From assembly GCA_036897485.1 (NCBI GenBank), contig JAYMTF010000936.1:1-28193 (forward strand): 28,193 bases of DNA, given 5' to 3'. Source of the stretch: Pelargonium nanum. Lineage: Eukaryota > Streptophyta > Magnoliopsida > Geraniales > Geraniaceae. The notes under the pieces are model-generated. The model saw only the letters and a program-made list of their open reading frames with translations. It made no database searches and was not told where the DNA came from. Within the stretch, counting starts at the first letter, position 1. Each line of letters opens with the position of its first letter. Made by a program: the position numbers and the translations under genes. This document shows positions 1 to 9,257 of this stretch, in pieces.

Positions 1-10
1 ATAATAATTC

Positions 11-44
<34 letters not shown>

Positions 45-47
45 AAC
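1..47. repeat. ATA/AAT trinucleotide microsatellite
   Basis: The window opens in an imperfect run of ataat/taa triplets, with about 13 near-perfect units. It lies in the intron upstream of the first visible RNase E-like exon. Triplet AT-rich microsatellites are common in plant introns and no function is implied. Confidence 0.85.
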
Positions 48-318
48 TGTGTTTTAAATAAGCCATGTTTAGTGGTTCTTTGTTTTCAGTCTAAAAACAA
101 GTGTACTAGAAATATTAGAGGAGATCCTTTTGCTTCAGTGGATATTATAAAATTTTGCAGTGATAACTAGAAAAGTTTTGAACTTTTGATTTTATTCCTT
201 TTTACTTAAGGCTAGGCTCTAAAATAGACGTATGTTGCTCATCATGTTTTTGCTCTAAGAATGTAACTGTTTAATTATTCATTTTGTTGTAATTTGTTGG
301 GCTTTTGTTTTCTTCCAG

Positions 319-2473
319 TGAATAAGAGATTGGTATATGAAGAAGTTAAAAAGGCTGTTGAGAGAGACCGGTCATCGGTGAACATCTGTGAGTTGTCCAG
401 GCATGGACTCATGGAGATTACCAGGGAGAGGGTATGCTTGCGTGATTCTGAACAATAGTCATTTTTCCTTTTTCTTTCAGAAAGGAAACACGAGTAAAAT
501 GGAAATAGCTTCAGAAAGATAATTACCTAAAGAAAAGAAGTCATGGAAAGATGTATAAGCAAGCCTTAAGGCTGCCAGCTAGTCTGAATTGACTAGAAGT
601 TGGTAGAAATGACAACCATATGATGCTATATGTTTGATCTACAGATGTTATCAAATGTGATATAAAGCCTACTAAATAAATGCAAACTAGTATAATGGAC
701 ATAACTTCTTTTTTTCCTGACAGTGGTTGGCAAAATAATAGATCATGGATATGAGTTCAACTTATATATCATTTTATATCTGACAAATGGTGACTAAATG
801 TTGACAGGTTCGACCAAGTGTGACACATATGATTACTGAGGCATGTCCATGCTGTGATGGTACTGGGAGAGTTGCATCTTTGGAGACATCTTTTTCAAAG
901 ATAGAACTAGAAATCCAACGATTCCTGGTGAGTGAATTTTTATAATATTAAGCAGCTAAACCCTCGGAACAGTTTATGACTTTATGTGAATGTTATTAAT
1001 GAAATGAAATATTGCTCTTCATCCCAAAATAAGTGTCCTACTTGCTATTTTGAGAAAAATTAAGGAATTTTTAGTTTGTGTTGTATATTTACTCTTCAAT
1101 CCTCATGCACGTGTTGCAGCAAACTTATGGGACACTAACTAACTTATTATAAAAATATTATTGGCAATTCATGCATAACTAACTTCCTAAAAAAGATACA
1201 AAAACACTTATTTTGGGACAGACATGCAAGTGAAATAAGACACTTATTTTGGGACGGAGGGAGTACTTTATAGTTTACTGTATTTCTTCTCATTTGTTGC
1301 ATGCTAGTGAACCTTGATTTTGATCCATAGTTAATTATCACAGTATTTCATTCCTTGTGCATTCTTTTAATTTTATTTGTCCTCTTGATTTGACATGTTT
1401 CACTATTGTTATATCATACCTGATCCACTGATTGTCATTATGATTAATGTATATTTCTTTGGTTTGTTTAGGCAAAAATGGAAAAGAAAGTAGACCCTCA
1501 AAACCACAAAACATGGCCAGGATTTACACTGTGGGTTGACAGTGAAATGCATACCTATTTAACTTCAGGGGAAAGGAAAAGGCTTGCACTCTTGCATAAT
1601 TCCCTCAAAGTTTCGACTCTTCTAAAGGTATTTTATTAGCAACTATACTTTTTTTATCCATCTGCTGGAGCCTCCATACAATTGTTTGGAAAACAATAAT
1701 TATTGTCTTGAAAGAACAACCTCCTAAAGAAATAGTTCATTGTTCATGTGGTCATCTGTTTGATTTGATATGTAGAATTTGGACCCACTCTATTACCAAC
1801 TCGTGTAGTTGTGGCCTAGATCTCCATATAATCATACAAGTTTTTTCTTTATGTAAGGAGAAACAAATCTCTGTAATCACATTAAAAGAAAAGAGGGGAA
1901 AAAGAAAGGATTGATCCATGATATCGAAAAGAGACTAGCTAGTCATCCGAAGTCAAAAAATATTCTTCATGGTTCTTTTGCATAATATAAAAAGCAAATC
2001 CAATTTGAGCCCTTGGTGCACTTTTCTCATCCTTGGTAATTTCTCTGAAAGCTAATTGATATCCTTGCTTCATAAAAATAACTTGTGCCAACCTCTCTAA
2101 ACATTCACATGCGATATGTAGAGCTATTTTAATCTATACCAATGCTTTATTTGTCTGACTGATGTTTCCAAGTCGGTTTGTGTGCAATGCGAACTAATAA
2201 TTGGAAGAATCCTTTTCTCAGGTTGGTAAAGGTTTCGCTAGAGGTGCATTCAAGTTGGAACCAGTTACAGATGAAAATGTGAACAAGAATCAGCCTTCCA
2301 AGAAAGTGAAAGTGAACGTGAACAAGAATCAGCCTTCCAAGAATGTGAACGTGAACAAGAATCAGCCTTCCAAGAAAGTGAATGTGAACAACAATCAGCC
2401 TTCCAAGAAAGTGAATGTGAACAACAATCGGCCATCCAAAAACCAGTTACAGAGGAAGGCTTTAAAGAAATGA
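319..2473 (+). CDS. RNE: RNase E/G-like endoribonuclease, plastid type (3' part, last 4 exons)
   Basis: Four exons are joined by GT-AG introns: 319-431, 808-927, 1472-1627 and 2222-2473 (stop TGA). They encode the last 212 residues; the gene starts upstream of the window, and the first exon begins with two bases of a split codon. The protein reads NKRLVYEEVKKAVERDR, then ELSRHGLMEITRERVRPS, then ITEACPCCDGTGRV. This matches the end of the RNase E/G catalytic domain, including the CxxC of the zinc-link that joins subunits in bacterial RNase E. Plant RNase E is plastid-targeted and cleaves polycistronic chloroplast transcripts; that role is family knowledge, and the transit peptide is not in view. 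The last exon carries five copies of an Asn-Gln-Pro-Ser-Lys repeat after the conserved part (VGKGFARGAFKLEP). The second-last intron is 544 bp long and contains a Stowaway element. The gene is convergent with the next one. Confidence 0.9.
1013..1263. mobile_element. Stowaway-like MITE in an RNase E-like intron
   Basis: The right end reads gggacggagggag followed by TA, the classic Stowaway terminus. The left end (cttcatcccaaaataagtg) is its diverged inverted copy, and the left TA has decayed. The element is about 250 bp. The 16-mer acacttattttgggac occurs twice at the right end (1204-1219 and 1240-1255), so the terminal motif is duplicated with a 36-bp period. It lies wholly inside the intron 928-1471 and should be spliced out. 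Related copies lie at 14084-14333 and 25075-25235. Confidence 0.85.
2276..2440 (+). repeat. In-frame coding minisatellite (39 then 33-bp units)
   Basis: Five tandem copies are anchored on aatcagccttccaag, with anchors at 2288, 2327, 2360, 2393 and 2426. Spacings are 39, 33, 33 and 33 bp, all multiples of three, so the RNase E-like frame is kept. Each unit encodes a basic, hydrophilic stretch of the form V-N-(K/N)-N-(Q/R)-P-S-K. It sits in the non-conserved C-terminal tail. Confidence 0.9.
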
Positions 2474-3148
2474 AATGCCAGATTCATCAGATGACTGACA
2501 ACACAAACAAGAATCGATATATAGTTGCGATTCCAACATTACAACAACCAGACCACCGAAAGAACATATCTGGATGAAAAGAAAATGAAATGACAGATTC
2601 ATTTTTCTTATCCTGTATTTACAGGCCTTTTGTTTTTCCTATACCCTAGGAAAGGGTTGGAAGTGACTGATAGATACATTCTTGTCCTGCCTTTTGGGTA
2701 AATTTTGAACGTCTGAGTTGTTTGGCAGGCTCAATCCGGGGCCAAAACTAGGCTAAGGAATTTTGTTGTTGAGGTTTTTCCCTTTCCTCAGCTAATAGTA
2801 TCGCACCGGTTTGAGAAACCTGACTACTGTATTCTTTGGTGGTTGTAACTGTGAGGGAAGTGATCAGGTTTATATAGTCATTCTAAAAGTAAACTCAGAA
2901 AGCCCTTGACAAGTATTAACCTCTGTCTATAATCTATATTAAACCTTTTTATTTGTTTTATTTATATAGATAATCACTCTTTGTTCCTAATATGTGCCCA
3001 GGCAATGCATTACCTGCAAGTTTCTGGAGTATGAGTCTAAAACCAGAAAGTGGTTCTGGTTTTTTCTGTCAAGTTGATTAATTATTTGTAGGTCTAAAAA
3101 GGAAAGTAAGGTAATGCAAAGATTACATGAACTATATCTTTCTTAATT
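2474..3148 (+). other. 3'UTR and downstream spacer of the RNase E-like gene
   Basis: No coding frame is credible here. The first few hundred bases after the stop should be 3'UTR. The exact polyadenylation site cannot be fixed by eye. The rest is AT-rich spacer leading to the MITE. Confidence 0.6.
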
Positions 3149-3479
3149 GGGGAAATTACACGTACCTACACTGTACATGACACATTTTGCACCTGGATAC
3201 CCTCTCGTTACATGTACGGTGTACCCACCTTGAACTTTCCAGAATAAATTTTTAGGCTTGTGATTTAGGATTTTGCTATTGAAAATTGCCGGGTTTGAAT
3301 TCTTGTTTGGTTGAAATTAGACTTGTGAGTAAGGATTTTGGTAGGGTTTGGATTTGGGTTGAGTTTTGCTTTCTAGATTGCTCTAAAAATTGAACTCTTG
3401 AAAAGTTTAGGGTAGCCACAAGCAACTAAAAATAGTTTAGAGTATCCAAGTGCAAAAGGTAGATACGTGTAATTTCTCC
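3149..3479. mobile_element. MITE with long inverted repeats, probably Mutator-like
   Basis: The left terminus ggggaaattacacgtacctac is the inverted match of the right terminus ending gtagatacgtgtaatttctcc. Similarity continues inward (ttttgcacctggataccctc against the inverse of gagtatccaagtgcaaaa), with a 15-bp insertion in the left arm. The flanks carry ttcttaatt at 3140-3148 and ttcttaata at 3480-3488: eight identical bases, or nine with one mismatch. A target duplication of 8-9 bp with long arms suits a Mutator-like origin; hAT (8 bp) is the alternative. The element encodes nothing. It lies between the convergent RNase E-like and O-fucosyltransferase-like genes. Confidence 0.8.
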
Positions 3480-3873
3480 TTCTTAATATACTCAATCTAC
3501 AAACAACCTTGTCCATTAGTCAGGTACAGGATCTATACAACCCTTGGACAATCCAGCTGCATTTCAATTACTTTCCAAAGAAAATGGGTAATAATCAAGC
3601 AATTAATGGCAAGCAAAATCCATGTTTTTGTGGTACTACATACATAGTACAAAAAGTATATGCATAATCAATCAGAAACCCAAGGCCATGGCCACATAAA
3701 CCTGAAATTACTTGCTTTTCTACGGAGTACAAAACTCTTGACACTCAATCCAAAACTACATGTTAAACCTAATGCTTCTCAGAAGCAAAGACAAACACTG
3801 TATCTAGAAGTACAGAGGCGTGGATATTCCCACAAACGTCGGTGAGACTAATTTTTCTGCCCGAGCATGCAAA

Positions 3874-5583
3874 TTAGCCGGCTGCATTACTGCAAGTATT
3901 TACTCCATCCTTGCAATCGTTGGTGAGATCATTGAACGTCTCTATCTGCTTTTTACCCCTGAGAAACACTTCTGTGTCAACCGATACTCTCATGTAACCA
4001 TCGAATTCAACTGGAATCCCATTGTTTAGCTTTGTCATCTCTGAATACCATTCGCTGTTCTCATCCCAAAGTTCCTTGTACTCGTCAAGAAAATGAGTGC
4101 TATACTTGTCTTTCAGAGGGTCAAAGAAGGATGTATCGGGTTCATTTGTAGCTATATAGAGGTTCCTCCCATCTTCAATCCTGTCCTGCAAGCTTGAGAT
4201 AAGAGCATCTGGTGAAGTATCCGCGGCAAGGTTAGGCCAAAGATCCTTGTTCCTTGCCTTCTCTCCTCTCACAACATGAACAGCATCATAATCCCAATTC
4301 ATCTTTGATGCTATTGCGGACACTATGTCCATCAACCGACTAGATTTCCATATCAAATGCCAAGGCCGCTGCACAACGGATTCTGTTTCTCCTTCGCATA
4401 CCCTGTACCAGTAGTTATCTGGCTCCACAGACCCGAACTTGCGCATAATCAGGACATCATTCTTTTCTGCAAGCTTCATTGGTGTGATCCTAAAATCTTC
4501 TACAACATTAATACTCAGCCCATCTTTCTTCTGCCATTTATTCCAATCAGACCAGAACTGGCCCTGATCCAACACAGAAGCGGACTCCTTTAAATGCTCA
4601 AAATCGAAGTAAAACCTGAAATCCTTCCCTTCCTCATCTTGATTCGAGGACGTGTAAATTGAAGACAAACAAATACTCAAATCCATAACCAATGTCCGGT
4701 TCAAGTATTGAGCCTCACCCAGAGCACACAAGAAACTCCACAGATAATGATTCATGCTCTTGCATCTATCTCCGCCACCTGTGTACATCAAATACTTTCC
4801 ACGACTAAACGACCCTTCAGACTCAACCACAGGGAGTGCATCATTCACCGTTTCCCCAACCACAGGCAATGTAGTACTACTACCTGGTTCTTGCTTCGCA
4901 CCAGACTTTTCGAACCCGGGTTTTAGATGCTTCTTCCTCTTCCTAGCATTTACACCGGTGTGATACTCCCCAATACCAACCACACTAAAAGTACAATTTG
5001 GCGACCTAGAAACAACAAACCTCCTATAATCCTTATAAAAGGCAGCCGTCTTCCCCTCCTTAGGCCTAAACCGCCACGCCATATCGCAAGTACTATCATT
5101 CGACCCGCGAACGGGTTTCCCAAACCTATAGAAATGAATGTCCTTGAAGTACTCTATTGCTTTCTTCATCATCATGTGAAACACCTCAGGGTCCTTGCAG
5201 TCAATTGGGTCATCCACATTAGCCTCGCAATCCGAGGGCTTCGCTGCCGCTGCAGCTGCCTCCTCTTTGCTGTCAACATCTGTTACATCAATGAAGTTGG
5301 CAAATGCGGTTTGGTTGGCGGCCATGAAATCCTCACCGGTCTTGACCACAGTGTTGTCGGAGGTGAAGGTGGCATTGGAATTGGATGTGAGGAATGTGGT
5401 GATTTTGGTCGAAGGATGGAACAAAGGGTCTTCGGGTTCGTAAGTAGCTGCAATGATGGTGAAGACCAAGACACCAACAACAAAAAATGTGAAGCAGAGG
5501 TTACCGATCAGGGCAAGGGCGTTTTGGCCCAAATTCTCCGGCCGGAAGCTTCCGGCTCTCGACAGCGAGTAGCGACCCACCAT
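3874..5583 (-). CDS. O-fucosyltransferase-like type II membrane protein
   Basis: This is an uninterrupted 569-codon frame. A short basic cytosolic tail is followed by one hydrophobic segment at about residues 23-46 (LALIGNLCFTFFVVGVLVFT), the layout of a Golgi type II enzyme. A variable lumenal stem follows, with several N-x-S/T sites and an Ala run. The conserved part holds a glycine-rich loop, YTGGGDRCKSMNHYLWSF, followed by LNRTLVMDLS. Further on come DAVHVVRGEKARNK and LYIATNEPDTSFF. These resemble the donor-binding loops of plant GDP-fucose O-fucosyltransferase-like (GT106/GT65-type) proteins. The acceptor is unknown and activity is inferred from family only. The start chosen is the first Met, which fits a short N-tail before the membrane segment. 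A 225-codon frame on the opposite strand is a shadow of this gene. Confidence 0.8.
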   Translation of the reverse strand: MVGRYSLSRAGSFRPENLGQNALALIGNLCFTFFVVGVLVFTIIAATYEPEDPLFHPSTKITTFLTSNSNATFTSDNTVVKTGEDFMAANQTAFANFIDVTDVDSKEEAAAAAAKPSDCEANVDDPIDCKDPEVFHMMMKKAIEYFKDIHFYRFGKPVRGSNDSTCDMAWRFRPKEGKTAAFYKDYRRFVVSRSPNCTFSVVGIGEYHTGVNARKRKKHLKPGFEKSGAKQEPGSSTTLPVVGETVNDALPVVESEGSFSRGKYLMYTGGGDRCKSMNHYLWSFLCALGEAQYLNRTLVMDLSICLSSIYTSSNQDEEGKDFRFYFDFEHLKESASVLDQGQFWSDWNKWQKKDGLSINVVEDFRITPMKLAEKNDVLIMRKFGSVEPDNYWYRVCEGETESVVQRPWHLIWKSSRLMDIVSAIASKMNWDYDAVHVVRGEKARNKDLWPNLAADTSPDALISSLQDRIEDGRNLYIATNEPDTSFFDPLKDKYSTHFLDEYKELWDENSEWYSEMTKLNNGIPVEFDGYMRVSVDTEVFLRGKKQIETFNDLTNDCKDGVNTCSNAAG

Positions 5584-5890
5584 TTTATAACCCGAAAGGA
5601 CTGAAATTGAAAGCTACCCAGAAGATGAAATCACCTGAAAATGCGAAAATAGCAATTAATTGTGAGATTGGTGAAAACAAGGGCTTTGGATCTGAGATCT
5701 ATCGGTTTGGGTTCAATGGAAAGAAACTGAGATATGCATGCAAAAATTAAATCTAGAATAGATTGTGTTGTTGGTCTTACCTCATTCAGATGAAAGATCC
5801 AGCAAAGAACACAATTAATTGCTTGATGTGTAGATGGAGAAGAAGCGAGTGTTGTGTTGTGAGTAGTGAGGAGTGTCAAGTGCAGCTAAG
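5584..5890 (-). promoter_or_regulatory. Probable 5'UTR with a 146-bp intron
   Basis: On the minus strand a good donor (CATCTGAATGAG then GTAAGA) falls at 5781/5780. A good acceptor (GCATTTTCAG then GTGATTTCATC) falls at 5635/5634. Together they predict a 5'UTR intron at 5635-5780 just upstream of the O-fucosyltransferase-like start codon. A weak TATA-like gaatatatc on the minus strand at about 5915-5923 would place the transcript start near 5890. Transcript data are not available, so the ends are inferred. Confidence 0.5.
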
Positions 5891-5930
5891 CTCTGGACTT
5901 TGTGATTGCATTGTTGATATATTCAATCAG

Positions 5931-7117
5931 AGTTATTTATTTTTTTGTTTCTTTTTTATTAATTTATTAAATAAAATAATGATAAAAGAAGTTGAGCATA
6001 GACACAGATTGAGAGTGAGAACACTCATGCACCGACAGAGAATAACTGTGAATATTTGATATGCGTGATGGAGGAATGAAGCAATCGATTTTTTTTAAGG
6101 GAATTAAAATTACTGGTTCGTATGGTGTAGTTTAATTTTTCAGTTAAATGGTTTCACCCCTTTGGACTGAATTTTTTTTATATTTTAGCCTCTGCCGTGA
6201 CGTTGCTGCTTGCGAGTAAAGTATTGATGACGTGACGGTGTTTTTGCATGCTAACATAATTAAAATAATAATACTAGTCCAAAAGAAGCAAAATCATTTA
6301 ACCATGCATGAGTTTAGTATTTTTGTTTGTTTATCACACATGAAATTTTACTAGTTTCTACAAACTTTCGTTAACATACATGTACACTTTTGCCTTTTGA
6401 AAATGAAGAGGCCTGTTATATATAGATGATCCAAGTTTGGCATGTACAAAGGATAAGGTAAAATCTCAAATTCAATTGTGTATTATTAGCAAGATAGATA
6501 AAAAGCATTCTCTGCACTCATCTGAAGAAACAAATTTAAAATGATTGCTTTCGTTTCTGCTAAAAATACCAATTACAACAATTTCAGTACATTCTTCCTT
6601 GCTATCAAAATTAACTTTACAGGTAAGATAGCAGAAACACAAGAAATAAAAAACAAAAAGGAATAGGGAAAACTCTCCACAAGCCTACATCTTACCTTCA
6701 ATAGCTCCATGAAATTCTTGAAGACCGGAAAAATTCTAACCACTCAACACAGTAACTCCAAGTGAGTTCAAAAACTTATCGAGAAAGCAAGAAACGAGAG
6801 ACTGGAACTACAAAATGAAAAGGCGGCAACAAGCAGCAGCAGAACATACAAGACCTGCACATGCCTACCTCACCAACTAACTTAATGGTCAATATCAGTA
6901 ACAGGTAGACCGGACCTTTTTGATCTCCTCAACCGAAGCAATCAGAAGAAACTTATTGGCAACTTCTCCAGCCTCCTTTTATAGATTTACACTCAAATTC
7001 CACCAATGTGATCTTCATCTTTTTTTCACCATCCAAACTTGGAGTTTCCAAAAAGATCCCAAGGTTGGGATTGAATTTCTTGCTCGTTTGGAAAAAAGAA
7101 AGAAGTTTACTCCTGTT
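5931..7117. other. Spacer: upstream region of the O-FucT-like gene and 3'UTR of the GIP1-like gene
   Basis: No supported gene is present. The left part holds presumed promoter DNA of the O-fucosyltransferase-like gene. The last few hundred bases before 7117 should be the 3'UTR of the GIP1-like gene, which runs leftwards. I see no clear repeat or RNA gene. Confidence 0.6.
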
Positions 7118-9226
7118 TTAGTAGTTACTTGGCCAGTTAATTTGTGAATGCTGAGGCTGCTGGTAAACACTGGCTGTAGGTCCCGCCATGTCAACAGCCC
7201 CAGCCATGGTTTGCGACTGTTGCATAAGCGGGTGAACACTTGCGGCTGTTACTGCTTGTGCAGGGTGATAGATTCCCGCAAAGGTGCCATGGCCTGCTTG
7301 TGTTGGTGTGAAAGTCATATGCTGACCTTGAGGAGGAAGGTTGTAGAAGGAGCTCGCTGGCATGTTGGATATGTCTCTGCCAATCCACACAGCTGACCCT
7401 TCACTCTGCAATAACAAAATCCAACAAATCTGAGGAAATAGTGCGCTTCTAGAAGTATATCTAAATTTGAAAGACAGGCCAGGCTCCAATTAAAAACCAA
7501 ACTGAAACAAAGGAATAAAATAAAGTCTCCCGAACCTTCAAGGCTTCAAAAATTTGAATGAATCAGTCTGACACAATTCTAAAGATATGCCAAACTAGCT
7601 GAGTGGTGTTTTAAAATTTTTTTAACATGTACTAAAAATGTTGACCTGATAAAACAAACTAGAGCTATCACTGGATCCAACTGTACATCTTGATTAAAAA
7701 CCATTACAACATAAGGAAACCAAAGGAACCCTAAAAAATCATGAATATAACAAGTCACTCACAATAATAAGAGGAAGGCAAAAAACTAGTAGCTGACCTG
7801 CTGCCCAGGGATGTAAGTGTTATTGTCCTTGAACTGGGATGCACCTAGATCCTCATTAGTGGTTGAGTTTCCTGCCGTTGCAGCAGAACTGGGATTATAA
7901 CTAGTTGGGGAGGAACCATATGGTCCATAACTGCTCGGCATTCCAATGTGTGTTGAGTTCCCTGTATTACCTCCTGGCTTGTACTGCGGAAGGGGATACT
8001 TGACCCCGGTGGCAGCTGCTGCAGATGGGGCTGGATATACGTTGCCTGCCTGAGGTTGCTGCTGGAAAGCGCCATTGCTTATAAATTGGTGCATTGGAGG
8101 TGGAACATAGAATGGGGAGAAATAGTGACCATATGGAAGGTAGTTAGGAGGATAATGAGATATATGCATCCCAGCAGGGGGTCTGAAAACAGGAACTGGT
8201 TGCTGAGTCACAGCCAAAGAGCTTTGCATGAGCCCAGCAGCTTGAGTTGCCAGAGGAGTTGGACCTGCTGTAGAGAGAACTGGAGAGTTTGCACCCTGCC
8301 AGTAGGAAACATAAGCATCAAAACTGAGAAGTATTACGTATCAAATATATGCATGCCTGCTCATCTGTTACTGAGTTGGAAGGAACAAAAACAAGCCTGC
8401 AGTGAATATATACATATAGGATTTTACCAAATGCTGGATCCTTTACTTAAATATATACATAAACGCCAAGTGTTACTATCTAGAAGTAAAATCCCATTAA
8501 AAAACATTCCAAGATAAACAGGACAGAAGCACTCAATTACAAGCCATCCTTGATTCCCTTCCCTAAATGAAAATCTTAAATTGGCATTCACCCCTATTAA
8601 TCAGGACCGGTATTAATTCATAAAATAACATAAACAAGTTGAAAGCAATTGAAATTTTCTGTATATAGGAAATTTATTGATGGAGACAGCACATAATGTC
8701 CTTGCTTTTGATCTTTTTACCAACAACAAAAAAAATCTCTTAGATTCTTGAAAATGATATTAGCACTTCATAGTTTATACCAACACCAGCTCACGCACAA
8801 CAGTCATCAGACTGTTATCTTTTTAAAATCAGGTAATATTCCAAAATAAGCTCAATCAAACAATATTTCTAGCAAGTATAGATCTTTCCTGACTTTATCT
8901 CACAAGATGAACAATGACCAAAGTGCTTTAAATGTACCAACCTCTTGAGACTGAGAAGTCTGTGGAGGCAGTACTGCAACATTCCCATTGTACTTGGTAG
9001 CAACTCCAGGTGAGGGAAATGGAGAAAGGCGGCCATCATTATCAGTACCTGACCGGTAGAATTGAGCATAATAGCTTGCTGGATCAAATGGCTGTTGAAC
9101 CTAATGACAAAACAATTTCTTGATCATCAGGATTAAGTCTTAGATCAGAATAGTCATATTACAGCACCCAAGATAATGACCAATGAGCACAAGTTAACAT
9201 CACATTACAATATCACAACTCCTTTC

Positions 9227-9257
<31 letters not shown>

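Noticed and set aside
4927-5604. 225-codon open frame on the plus strand
   Set aside because: It lies antisense to the O-fucosyltransferase-like coding region and its sequence shows no domain; the minus-strand frame is longer and has membrane and enzyme motifs.
9227-9255. Poly(A) run as a sign of a retroposon in the GIP1-like intron
   Set aside because: No flanking direct repeat and no recognisable element body next to it.
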